A stretch of 8,499 nucleotides of DNA from Muribaculaceae bacterium (lineage in GTDB: Bacteria; Bacteroidota; Bacteroidia; Bacteroidales; Muribaculaceae), in assembly GCA_017545095.1 (NCBI GenBank), contig JAFYCU010000103.1, positions 1-8,499 on the forward strand, given 5' to 3'. How positions within the stretch are numbered: the first letter of the stretch is position 1; each line of letters starts with the position of its first letter. This document shows positions 1 through 5,219 of this stretch, piece after piece. The notes under the pieces are model-generated. The model worked only from the letters and a program-made list of their open reading frames with translations, ran no database searches and was not told the DNA's origin. A program made the position numbers and the translations under genes.

Positions 1-593
1 CCGCGGATCACCATGTGCTGGAAGCGGTCGGCCTGGATGCGTGCCCAGCGGTCCACCTCGTTGGCGGGGATGTCCTCGGTGTAGCAGGTCACGTCGGTGC
101 TGGTGTAGGCGTTGGTGCCCACGGCGCCGATGCCAGCCATGAGTTTGTCGTACTCGTTGGGGATGTTGTACTGTGCGGCGAGCTGCGAGATGCTGTCGAT
201 TTCGTGGTAGAGCACGCGCCGGCGCTCGGGGTCGGTGACGCGGCGGTATTGCTCATAGCGTGCCTGGATGGTGTCGAGCAGCGGGGCCTCGGCGGCGGGG
301 TTGCTGGTGCCGAACTGGCTGGTGCCCTTGAACATGAGGTGCTCCAGGTAGTGGGCCAGACCGGTGGTCTCGGGAGGGTCGTTGCGCGAGCCGGTGCGCA
401 CGGCAATCAGGGCCGAGATGCGCGGACTCTGCTTGTTCACACTCAGAAACACTTTCAAGCCGTTGCGCAGCGTGTAGCACTGCGTGGCAGTGGGGTCGCC
501 GGCATAGGTGACCGGCGTGGGCAGTTGTGCACGGGCACTGAGGGCCGCAAGAGCCACAACAGCCGTGAGCAAAAGGGTCTTAATGGTTTTCAT
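1..593 (-). CDS. M16 family zinc metallopeptidase, secreted, N-terminal part (runs off the left edge)
   Basis: The frame opens at the ATG complementary to 591-593 and stays open for 197 codons to the window edge, so the C-terminus is missing. The protein begins with a Sec signal peptide (MKTIKTLLL..., hydrophobic core about residues 6-18, likely cleavage after ARA at 20-22), so it acts beyond the inner membrane. HYLEH at residues 81-85 is the inverted zinc motif HxxEH of M16 (pitrilysin/insulinase) peptidases: His81 and His85 are zinc ligands and Glu84 the catalytic base. NAYTSTDVTCY at 161-171 is the conserved strand that follows in this family. The third zinc ligand, a downstream glutamate, would lie just past the edge. 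The roughly 75 residues between HYLEH and NAYTS are more than in mitochondrial-type M16 enzymes, as I recall for Bacteroidota homologues. The gene follows the helicase-nuclease gene by 33 nt and is probably cotranscribed with it. The substrate is unknown; degradation of periplasmic or imported peptides is an inference. Confidence 0.93.
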   Translation of the reverse strand, partial: MKTIKTLLLTAVVALAALSARAQLPTPVTYAGDPTATQCYTLRNGLKVFLSVNKQSPRISALIAVRTGSRNDPPETTGLAHYLEHLMFKGTSQFGTSNPAAEAPLLDTIQARYEQYRRVTDPERRRVLYHEIDSISQLAAQYNIPNEYDKLMAGIGAVGTNAYTSTDVTCYTEDIPANEVDRWARIQADRFQHMVIR

Positions 594-597
594 AAAA

Positions 598-635
598 TTA
601 CTTGTTATTTATTTACTTGTTGCTTATTACTTGTT
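598..635 (-). repeat. Three direct copies of AACAAGTAA between the helicase-nuclease and peptidase genes
   Basis: On the minus strand AACAAGTAA occurs exactly at 635-627, 621-613 and 606-598. The copies are separated by TAAGC and ATAAAT, giving a 14-15 nt period. The first copy supplies the last two codons and the TAA stop of the helicase-nuclease frame. The last copy ends 4 nt before the ATG of the M16 peptidase. It fills nearly the whole intergenic gap. It may be a small slippage expansion of the gene end, or an A-rich translation-initiation leader for the peptidase; neither is proven. Confidence 0.75.
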
Positions 636-2105
636 TACTTCTTCCCTTGTTTCCATCACTCTGGGGGGCTTGCCCGGGGCGATGTAGACCAGGAAACCCT
701 GGGTGGGTGCTCCGGTGATGTCGGCCAGATGCTGCACATATCTTTGCACTTGCTCAGTGTGCTTTATCCTGTGTGGCAAGCCGAACTTGTAGTCCACCAC
801 GATGAGTGAGCCGTCGGGTCGCCGCACCACGCGGTCGGGGCGGCGGGTGTCGCTATTGGCCTGTTCCGCCTGGGAGTCTGGGGTTTCTTTGTCTTCTGGT
901 GGCAGGCCCACCAGGCTGCGCTCGTTGTACACCATGTTGTCGTCGGCAAACCAAGGTGCGGTCACAGGGTGGGTGAACAGGCTGTGTAGGATGTCTTCGA
1001 AGCACTGTCGTGTCCACGGCTCGGTGAAGACGCCGCGCTGCTCGGCGCGGTTCAGGGCTTTGGTGGCGTCGCGCTGGTAGCGTATGCGCTCCATCACGTT
1101 GTGCAGCTGCCGTCCCTTGCTCTTGGGTGTGGCGGAGTCGTGTGGCAGGCGCACGGTCACCTTGCCGGGGGCGGGGGTGACGTAGTAGGACGGCATGGTG
1201 AGCGGCTGGTCGCTGTCGTCATCTTGCTTGAAGGGCCTGGGTGTGCCCATGTGCCAGCCACGGCCTTCGAGGGCGGCCATGCCTTCCACCTTCGACACCA
1301 TCTGGTTGAGTACCTGGTCGATGGTGGTGATGTTGCTATTCTTTTTGTTGGGCGTGGAGATGAACAGGTGCAGCTCCATGCGTGGCCGGGTGAGGGCCAC
1401 GTAGGTCTTGTCGAGGTTGTCGATGAGCAGGTCGGCGAGGTGGCTGCCCACAAAGGGAGCCAGTGTGCCGTTGCGCTCGGCCAGCTTGCGGATCCATTTC
1501 TTGTCCACGGGCAGCATGGGCGGAATCACATCGTGGGGCAGCTCCGTTCCGGCGCTGGTGAACAGGTCGCTGCCGTGCTGGGCGGTCCAGGCATCTTTCG
1601 TTATCCAGTACTGGTTTTCCCTGTCGCTGTCGTCCATCTGCCAGTTGGCAAACGGGATGACCACGCACTCAAATTCCAGCCCCTTGGCCTTGTGGATGGT
1701 CATCACGGTGATGGCATCCTCGCCGGCCGACGAGGCGATGTTGAATTTGCGGTTGTTCTGGTCCCAGTAGCGCAGAAACTCCCTCACGGTGCCTCCGCTG
1801 TTGTGGTTGGCAAAGTCGGTGACGTGGTTTTGCAGTGCGAGCAGGAACGCCGTCTCGCGCAGGTGGTGCTGCTCTTGTGCGATGAGCTGGATGATGTGCT
1901 CCACAATGCTGGTGAGCGTGAGCAGGTGTGTGCGCGGGTCGGGGAGGAGCTGCTCGAGCATGAGGGCATAGCGGCTCATGCGCTCCTCCACGTTGCCGGT
2001 GTTGCTGTTGTCGTGGCTGGTGAAGCACTGGTCGAGGATGCGCCCCACTTCCTGGGCCTCGAGGTTCTCCTTGCCGCCAATGGCCGAGAGGAAGTTGTTG
2101 AGCAC
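627..2105 (-). CDS. C-terminal part of an interrupted UvrD/RecB-type helicase-nuclease (helicase motifs V-VI plus PD-(D/E)XK nuclease)
   Basis: This frame is the direct in-frame continuation of the frame at 2118-4229 after one amber codon and four further codons. Numbering from the GTG at 2105, helicase motif V is VMTIHKAKGLEFECVVIP (134-151) and motif VI is KTYVALTR (233-240). GRQLHNVMERI (331-341) resembles the segment opening the nuclease domain of AddA/RecB proteins. The nuclease core follows: Asp424 in RPDRVV, then VDYK with Asp438 and Lys440, and a QxxxY motif at Gln452-Tyr456. These are the residues of the RecB-type PD-(D/E)XK fold, so the nuclease looks intact. Alone the piece lacks Walker A and B and could not hydrolyse ATP. 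The GTG is merely the first possible start after the stop; no Shine-Dalgarno sequence precedes it, and a separate start may not exist. Read as one gene with the upstream piece, the product would be 1,200 residues. Confidence 0.85.
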   Translation of the reverse strand: MLNNFLSAIGGKENLEAQEVGRILDQCFTSHDNSNTGNVEERMSRYALMLEQLLPDPRTHLLTLTSIVEHIIQLIAQEQHHLRETAFLLALQNHVTDFANHNSGGTVREFLRYWDQNNRKFNIASSAGEDAITVMTIHKAKGLEFECVVIPFANWQMDDSDRENQYWITKDAWTAQHGSDLFTSAGTELPHDVIPPMLPVDKKWIRKLAERNGTLAPFVGSHLADLLIDNLDKTYVALTRPRMELHLFISTPNKKNSNITTIDQVLNQMVSKVEGMAALEGRGWHMGTPRPFKQDDDSDQPLTMPSYYVTPAPGKVTVRLPHDSATPKSKGRQLHNVMERIRYQRDATKALNRAEQRGVFTEPWTRQCFEDILHSLFTHPVTAPWFADDNMVYNERSLVGLPPEDKETPDSQAEQANSDTRRPDRVVRRPDGSLIVVDYKFGLPHRIKHTEQVQRYVQHLADITGAPTQGFLVYIAPGKPPRVMETREEVNK

Positions 2106-2117
2106 GCGGTGGTGTCG

Positions 2118-2120
2118 CTA
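2118..2120 (-). other. In-frame amber (TAG) codon splitting the helicase-nuclease gene
   Basis: The minus strand reads GAG TAG CGA CAC CAC CGC GTG CTC. The frames before and after the TAG are identical in phase, since 627 and 2118 differ by a multiple of three, and both are densely motif-bearing. No frameshift or deletion is therefore needed to explain the break; one substitution, for example from CAG or GAG, would give a continuous 1,201-codon frame from 4229 to 627 including the stop. Whether the TAG is real, a sequencing error or read through cannot be decided from this sequence. Confidence 0.85.
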
Positions 2121-4229
2121 CTCGCCCACGCGCTTGCGCCTCAGGGCTTTCACCAGCTGCTCCTTCGGGTCGGCGGTCGGGGCGGTGTCGCCCTCGGCCG
2201 GATTGGTGTCGTCCTCGGCGGGGCTGGCATCCTCGTCCTCGGTCGCAAACTGCACCAGGTCGATAAACCGCAGGATGCTGATGATGCGCCGCACGGTGGG
2301 GGAGTTGTTGAGGCGCATGGCCTCGTCGCTGGTGATGCGTATTTGCTGGTCGGGCTCGTGGGCGTGCTGCTTGTTGTGCTCGAGGATGGTGTGCACAATC
2401 TTGGTCCCTTCGTCGGTGAGGTTGACCAGTATGCCGATTTTGCTCCATGGGAAGCGCTGGTGCAGCTCGAGCAGATAGTCGGGCAGGTCGCTGAGCACCA
2501 GGTCGGTGTTGTAGTCATCGCCGGTGCTGGTTTTGGCCAGCACGCGCACATAGCCTGGTGCGTATTTGCCGCCCTGCTTGTGCACCAGTTGCTGGTAGTC
2601 GCTGTCGTGGTTAGTGGGCTTGTAGGTGCTGCTCACCAGCTCCGACACGGTGTCGCCAGCCCCTGTGTAGTGATCCACCAGCAGCTTGAACAGGCGGTTG
2701 TTGAACGTGACCACGGCTTCCAGACTGCGGAAGTTGGTGGGCAGGTTGGCCAAGCGCAGCTGTTGCTCGAATTCTTTGTTGATGCAGTCGCGAAACAAGC
2801 TTGGGTCGGCGTTGCGGAAGCGGTAGATCGACTGCTTGGCGTCGCCGATGATGAGGTTGAAGTTGTTGCCGCCGTGCGACAGGCTCTCGTGCAGCAGCGG
2901 CACGAAGTTGTCGTATTGCTTGTGGCTCGTGTCCTGGAACTCGTCGATCATGAAATGGTTGATCCACGTGCCCACGCGTTCATAGACAAACGGCACGGTG
3001 TTGTTTCCGGCCACGAGGTGGTTGATGAGGTCGTTGGTGTCGGCAATGAGCACCACGTTGTTGTCCTTGCGGTATTGCTCCAGTTTCAGGTCTATCTCTC
3101 CGATGAGTCCGAGCAGTCCCACGTCGGCGACCAGCTTGTCGAGGAGCTGCCAGCAGCAGAAGGTGTTCACCAGGTCGTTGACCATGGCCATGGCCTCGTC
3201 GAGCAGTGCGGTCGGCAACGTTGAGGTGTCGCCCTTGAACTGCTCGTGCACGTTGTCGCGGTTGATAGCATTCATGCCTTTTGTGGGCTCTTTGCCGTCC
3301 TTCATCGCGTTTACCCACATGAATTTGTATAGCGACTTGGCTTTGTTCAGCTTGTCTTTGTCAATGCCGTGGCGCTGTAGCAGGAGGGGCAGTGCGGTGG
3401 CGAAGCCGGTGGTGTAGCTGTTCTTGTGGTGGTCGCGTGCTTTGGCGGCCAGCTCGCGGAACTGGCGAATGCGGGTCAGGTTGCTGCGCGTCACGCCGTT
3501 GTCGTCGGTGAGGGTGAGGTATTCCCTGATGTCCTGCATGCGCTTGCGGAACTCCTCGTCTTTGATTTTCTTGGCCAGGTCGGTGAGCTTGTTGTTGCCG
3601 AAGAAGTTCCAGCCGTTGTCCTGCTCCACGTTGCGGTGAATGAAGTCGCGCACCCATCCCTCCACAGTGCTGAGCTGTTGGCTATTGTTGATGCGCTCGG
3701 CATCGGTGCCCAAGCTGAGCAGGAAGTTGTGCACGGCGGTGCCGATGGCGAAGTCCTCGTCGATTTGCACCTCGTAGCTGTAGTCGCGGTCGAGCTCGCG
3801 GGCGAAATTGCGCAGTATCGACTGGAAAAAGGCATCGATGGTGCTCACGTTCATCATCGAGTAGTTCATCAGAATGGCCGTGAGGGCCTTTTGCGCGGCT
3901 TGGCTCAGCTCCTGGAAGGCCTCGGGGGTGCACATCTGCTCGAAATAGCTGCGGTAGTCGCTCTTCTCGAAGTGGGTGGCGAGCTGGTGCAGCTCTTTCA
4001 CGATGCGGTGCTTCATCTCGTCGGTGGCCTTGTTGGTGAAGGTGATGGCGAGGATGTGGCGATGATAGTCTTGTGCGTTTCTCAGCTCCAGCCGTCCGTG
4101 TCCGTCGGGTTTGAGCAGCAGCAGCTCGATGTAGAGCCGTGCCAGGGTGTAGGTCTTGCCCGAGCCGGCCGAGGCCTTGATCACGAGCAGGTTGCCGCCC
4201 AGGGTGCTTTTCGCTTGTTCGGTGTTCAT
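2118..4229 (-). CDS. N-terminal part of an interrupted UvrD/RecB-type helicase-nuclease (AddA/RecB-like; helicase motifs I-IV)
   Basis: This is the ATP-binding half of an SF1 helicase that, with 627-2105, would form a double-strand-break resection enzyme of the AddA/RecB type acting on DNA ends. Visible motifs are Walker A ASAGSGKT (19-26), motif Ia LAITFTNKAT (60-69), VSTIDAFF (128-135, equivalent to the TIHSF region), Walker B with the DEFQDT signature IDEFQDTS (428-435), motif III IIGDAKQSIYRFR (460-472) and motif IV TNFRS (498-502). The start at 4229 is well supported because its ATG overlaps the yciH stop as ATGA, which suggests translational coupling. The frame ends at a TAG (2118-2120) inside the region between motifs IV and V. 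An acidic Pro/Ala/Asp/Glu linker (about 663-690) lies just upstream of the stop. A protein ending here would lack motifs V and VI and the nuclease. No addB-like partner gene is adjacent. RecB and AddA orthology cannot be separated by eye. Confidence 0.9.
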   Translation of the reverse strand: MNTEQAKSTLGGNLLVIKASAGSGKTYTLARLYIELLLLKPDGHGRLELRNAQDYHRHILAITFTNKATDEMKHRIVKELHQLATHFEKSDYRSYFEQMCTPEAFQELSQAAQKALTAILMNYSMMNVSTIDAFFQSILRNFARELDRDYSYEVQIDEDFAIGTAVHNFLLSLGTDAERINNSQQLSTVEGWVRDFIHRNVEQDNGWNFFGNNKLTDLAKKIKDEEFRKRMQDIREYLTLTDDNGVTRSNLTRIRQFRELAAKARDHHKNSYTTGFATALPLLLQRHGIDKDKLNKAKSLYKFMWVNAMKDGKEPTKGMNAINRDNVHEQFKGDTSTLPTALLDEAMAMVNDLVNTFCCWQLLDKLVADVGLLGLIGEIDLKLEQYRKDNNVVLIADTNDLINHLVAGNNTVPFVYERVGTWINHFMIDEFQDTSHKQYDNFVPLLHESLSHGGNNFNLIIGDAKQSIYRFRNADPSLFRDCINKEFEQQLRLANLPTNFRSLEAVVTFNNRLFKLLVDHYTGAGDTVSELVSSTYKPTNHDSDYQQLVHKQGGKYAPGYVRVLAKTSTGDDYNTDLVLSDLPDYLLELHQRFPWSKIGILVNLTDEGTKIVHTILEHNKQHAHEPDQQIRITSDEAMRLNNSPTVRRIISILRFIDLVQFATEDEDASPAEDDTNPAEGDTAPTADPKEQLVKALRRKRVGE
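2184..2222 (-). repeat. Imperfect 21-nt tandem repeat encoding an acidic linker in the helicase-nuclease
   Basis: The plus-strand 18-mers at 2184-2201 and 2205-2222 (GGTGTCGyCCTCGGCsGG) differ at two positions and start 21 nt apart. On the coding strand they encode PAEDDTN and PAEGDTA, part of a low-complexity Asp/Glu/Pro/Ala segment about 28 residues long. This looks like a small in-frame duplication in a flexible loop. It ends about 65 nt upstream, in reading direction, of the amber codon. Confidence 0.6.
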
Positions 4230-4570
4230 TTCACTTTGAATCCTTTTAATTTAAGGTGTGCTGTCACTTTGTCACGTTGGTCACCCTGAATGAGGATCTC
4301 TCCGCCACGTGCCGAGCCACCCACGCCGCACAGCTGCTTGAGCTCGCGTGCGAGCAGGGCCAGGGCGTTGTCGTCGCATTGCAGGTCGGTGACGATGGTG
4401 GCCTGCTTGCCGTGCCGCCCCTTGCGGTCGAGCACCACATGCACCACCTGTGTGCCTTGCTGCGCCACGGCATCAGCGGGTTTTTCGCTGTCGTCGGCAG
4501 CTGGGGCGGGTGGGGTGGAGGGCACTTCCATACCGAAGGCGGCCCCCAGTTTGTCTTTCCAATCTTCCAT
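4226..4570 (-). CDS. yciH: YciH/SUI1 family (eIF1-like) translation initiation factor
   Basis: This is a 114-residue protein. Residues about 40-114 form a SUI1 fold: VVHVVLDRKGRHGKQATIV, then LARELKQLCGVGGSARGGEI, and a C-terminal IQGDQRDKVTAHLKLKGFKV. This matches the hallmark CG(x)GG...IQGD(x)RD...L...G of bacterial YciH and eukaryotic eIF1. In E. coli YciH is reported to affect fidelity of initiation and inhibit translation under stress; the role here is assigned by family only. The first 35 or so residues are a Pro/Ala-rich, probably disordered leader. I chose the ATG at 4568-4570; an in-frame ATG at 4666 would extend the protein through the predicted promoter and give an atypical N-terminus. 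The gene is the first of its operon, and its TGA overlaps the ATG of the helicase-nuclease. Confidence 0.9.
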   Translation of the reverse strand: MEDWKDKLGAAFGMEVPSTPPAPAADDSEKPADAVAQQGTQVVHVVLDRKGRHGKQATIVTDLQCDDNALALLARELKQLCGVGGSARGGEILIQGDQRDKVTAHLKLKGFKVK

Positions 4571-4589
4571 GGTCGAGAAAAAATTTCGG

Positions 4590-4621
4590 TAAAGGTAGGC
4601 ATTTTCGCCCGATTTGGCAAA
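4590..4621 (-). promoter_or_regulatory. Candidate Bacteroidota promoter for the yciH operon
   Basis: On the minus strand TTTG (4621-4618) is followed after 20 nt by TACCTTTA (4597-4590). This resembles the Bacteroidota primary sigma consensus TTTG ... TAnnTTTG with one mismatch at the last base. Transcription would start a few bases downstream, leaving a very short leader before the ATG at 4570. It is the best minus-strand match in the divergent intergenic region. Confidence 0.45.
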
Positions 4622-4656
4622 GTTTTTGCAATAAAGTGCAGAAAATCGCCGAAAAA

Positions 4657-4689
4657 TTGCGGCCATTCCAAAAAAAGGCTGTACTTTTG
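4657..4689 (+). promoter_or_regulatory. Candidate Bacteroidota promoter for the ferredoxin gene
   Basis: TACTTTTG at 4682-4689 matches the Bacteroidota -7 element TAnnTTTG exactly and is followed by C, as is common. A TTG at 4657-4659 lies 22 nt upstream as a possible -33 element. The predicted transcript would have an A/T-rich leader of roughly 55 nt before the ATG at 4750. Confidence 0.65.
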
Positions 4690-4749
4690 CAGCCAGATTT
4701 ACTTACGCTATTCAACTAATTATTCATTCAAAATTTTTTACCTACTACT

Positions 4750-4920
4750 ATGGCATACGTGATTTCAGACTCCTGCATTGCCTGCGGAACTTGCCAGTCG
4801 GTTTGCCCGACGGGTGCTATCAGCGAGGGCGACATCTACAAGATTGATCCCGACACCTGCATCGACTGCGGCACTTGCGCCGATTCGTGCCCCAACGACG
4901 CTATCGCTCCGGGCGCTTAA
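4750..4920 (+). CDS. 2[4Fe-4S] ferredoxin (bacterial clostridial type)
   Basis: This is a 56-residue protein starting MAYVISDSCIACGTC. Two cluster-binding motifs CxxCxxCxxxCP are complete: Cys9, 12, 15, 19 and Cys37, 40, 43, 47, related by the usual internal pseudo-twofold repeat. There is no extension or extra domain, so it is a small soluble cytoplasmic electron carrier, likely serving low-potential enzymes such as pyruvate:ferredoxin oxidoreductase or hydrogenase, as ferredoxins of this class do in anaerobes; no partner is encoded nearby. It is the only gene between its own promoter and a strong hairpin, so it is probably monocistronic. It is transcribed divergently from yciH. Confidence 0.97.
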   Translation: MAYVISDSCIACGTCQSVCPTGAISEGDIYKIDPDTCIDCGTCADSCPNDAIAPGA

Positions 4921-4946
4921 TCCCAACAGAACAACATTCAACATCC

Positions 4947-4989
4947 CGAGGGGGTTGCCACCGCCACAAGCGGCACGGCAGCCCCCTCG
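4947..4989 (+). terminator. Strong hairpin after the ferredoxin gene, probable intrinsic terminator
   Basis: The arms CGAGGGGGTTGCC (4947-4959) and GGCAGCCCCCTCG (4977-4989) pair over 13 bp with one G-T wobble. A further 4-bp CCGC/GCGG stem (4961-4964 with 4970-4973) closes a CACAA loop. A short TTTT (4995-4998) follows after five bases. The stem is very stable, but the T-tract is short and displaced, so it could also act as a 3'-end stabiliser. It starts 26 nt after the ferredoxin stop. Confidence 0.7.
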
Positions 4990-5000
4990 TGCGCTTTTGG

Positions 5001-5045
5001 GGGATTTCCGGGGTTTCCGGGGTTTCCGGGTTATCCAGGATTTCC
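5001..5045 (+). repeat. Five-unit 9-bp tandem repeat (GGGGTTTCC type)
   Basis: Consecutive 9-mers are GGGATTTCC (5001-5009), GGGGTTTCC (5010-5018), GGGGTTTCC (5019-5027), GGGTTATCC (5028-5036) and AGGATTTCC (5037-5045). The central two are identical and the outer ones diverge, typical of a decaying minisatellite. It is non-coding as far as I can see: it lies beyond the ferredoxin terminator and before the susC-like promoter. Confidence 0.85.
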
Positions 5046-5103
5046 GGCAGTGAAACAATGTATCTAATATATAATTAATGTGAATTGATAGGGCGTTGTG
5101 GGC
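5046..5103. other. AT-rich spacer upstream of the susC-like promoter
   Basis: Between the 9-bp array and the promoter is an AT-rich stretch (notably 5061-5090) with no convincing gene, RNA or clear operator palindrome. It may contain upstream binding sites for a regulator of the SusC/SusD pair, but no specific site can be named. Confidence 0.3.
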
Positions 5104-5131
5104 TTGATTTCGAAAAAAGTTTGTAAATTTG
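5104..5131 (+). promoter_or_regulatory. Candidate Bacteroidota promoter for the susC/susD-like genes
   Basis: TAAATTTG (5124-5131) matches the -7 consensus TAnnTTTG exactly. TTG at 5104-5106, 17 nt upstream, is a possible -33 element. Transcription would start near 5137, giving a leader of about 80 nt that contains the hairpin at 5147-5170. Confidence 0.6.
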
Positions 5132-5146
5132 TCCGTTTATTGCGCA

Positions 5147-5170
5147 CCTGCACCTTGTTGTGGGTGCGGG
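5147..5170 (+). promoter_or_regulatory. Hairpin in the 5' leader of the susC-like gene
   Basis: CCTGCACC (5147-5154) pairs with GGTGCGGG (5163-5170) over 8 bp with one wobble, around the loop TTGTTGTG. No T-tract follows, so it is not a classical terminator. It would lie near the 5' end of the predicted transcript, about 50 nt before the start codon, where it could influence stability or be a target of a protein or antisense RNA. Confidence 0.45.
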
Positions 5171-5219
5171 CAACGTGTAATTGATTGAACGAAAATTAAA
5201 TACTTAACAAGATGTAATT

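Noticed and set aside
598..635. AACAAGTAA repeats as an attachment site or insertion-sequence end
   Set aside because: There is no inverted partner, transposase or target duplication; genes on both sides are intact at this junction.
15..809. A 264-codon plus-strand open frame at the left end
   Set aside because: It is antisense to the M16 peptidase, which has a signal peptide and HxxEH motif, and it runs through the intergenic repeat.
1101..3224. A 707-codon plus-strand open frame opposite the helicase-nuclease
   Set aside because: It is the codon-aligned shadow of a motif-bearing gene; the translation is low-complexity Val/Gly/His and shows no domain.
4571..4666. An upstream ATG (4666) extending YciH by 32 residues
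   Set aside because: The extension would cross the likely promoter, is AT-rich, and has no counterpart in the SUI1 family; the ATG at 4570 gives a normal length.
5000..5045. Sequences in the 9-bp array resembling the NF-kB consensus (GGGRNNYYCC)
   Set aside because: This is a chance match of a G/T/C-rich repeat; NF-kB is eukaryotic and the locus is bacterial.
5001..5045. The 9-bp array as a CRISPR array
   Set aside because: The units are contiguous with no spacers and far too short, and no cas genes are present.
4778..5053. A 91-codon plus-strand frame and its minus-strand counterpart covering the ferredoxin, hairpin and 9-bp array
   Set aside because: It overlaps a clear 2[4Fe-4S] ferredoxin in another frame. 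Its GFR repeats are just the 9-bp array read as codons.
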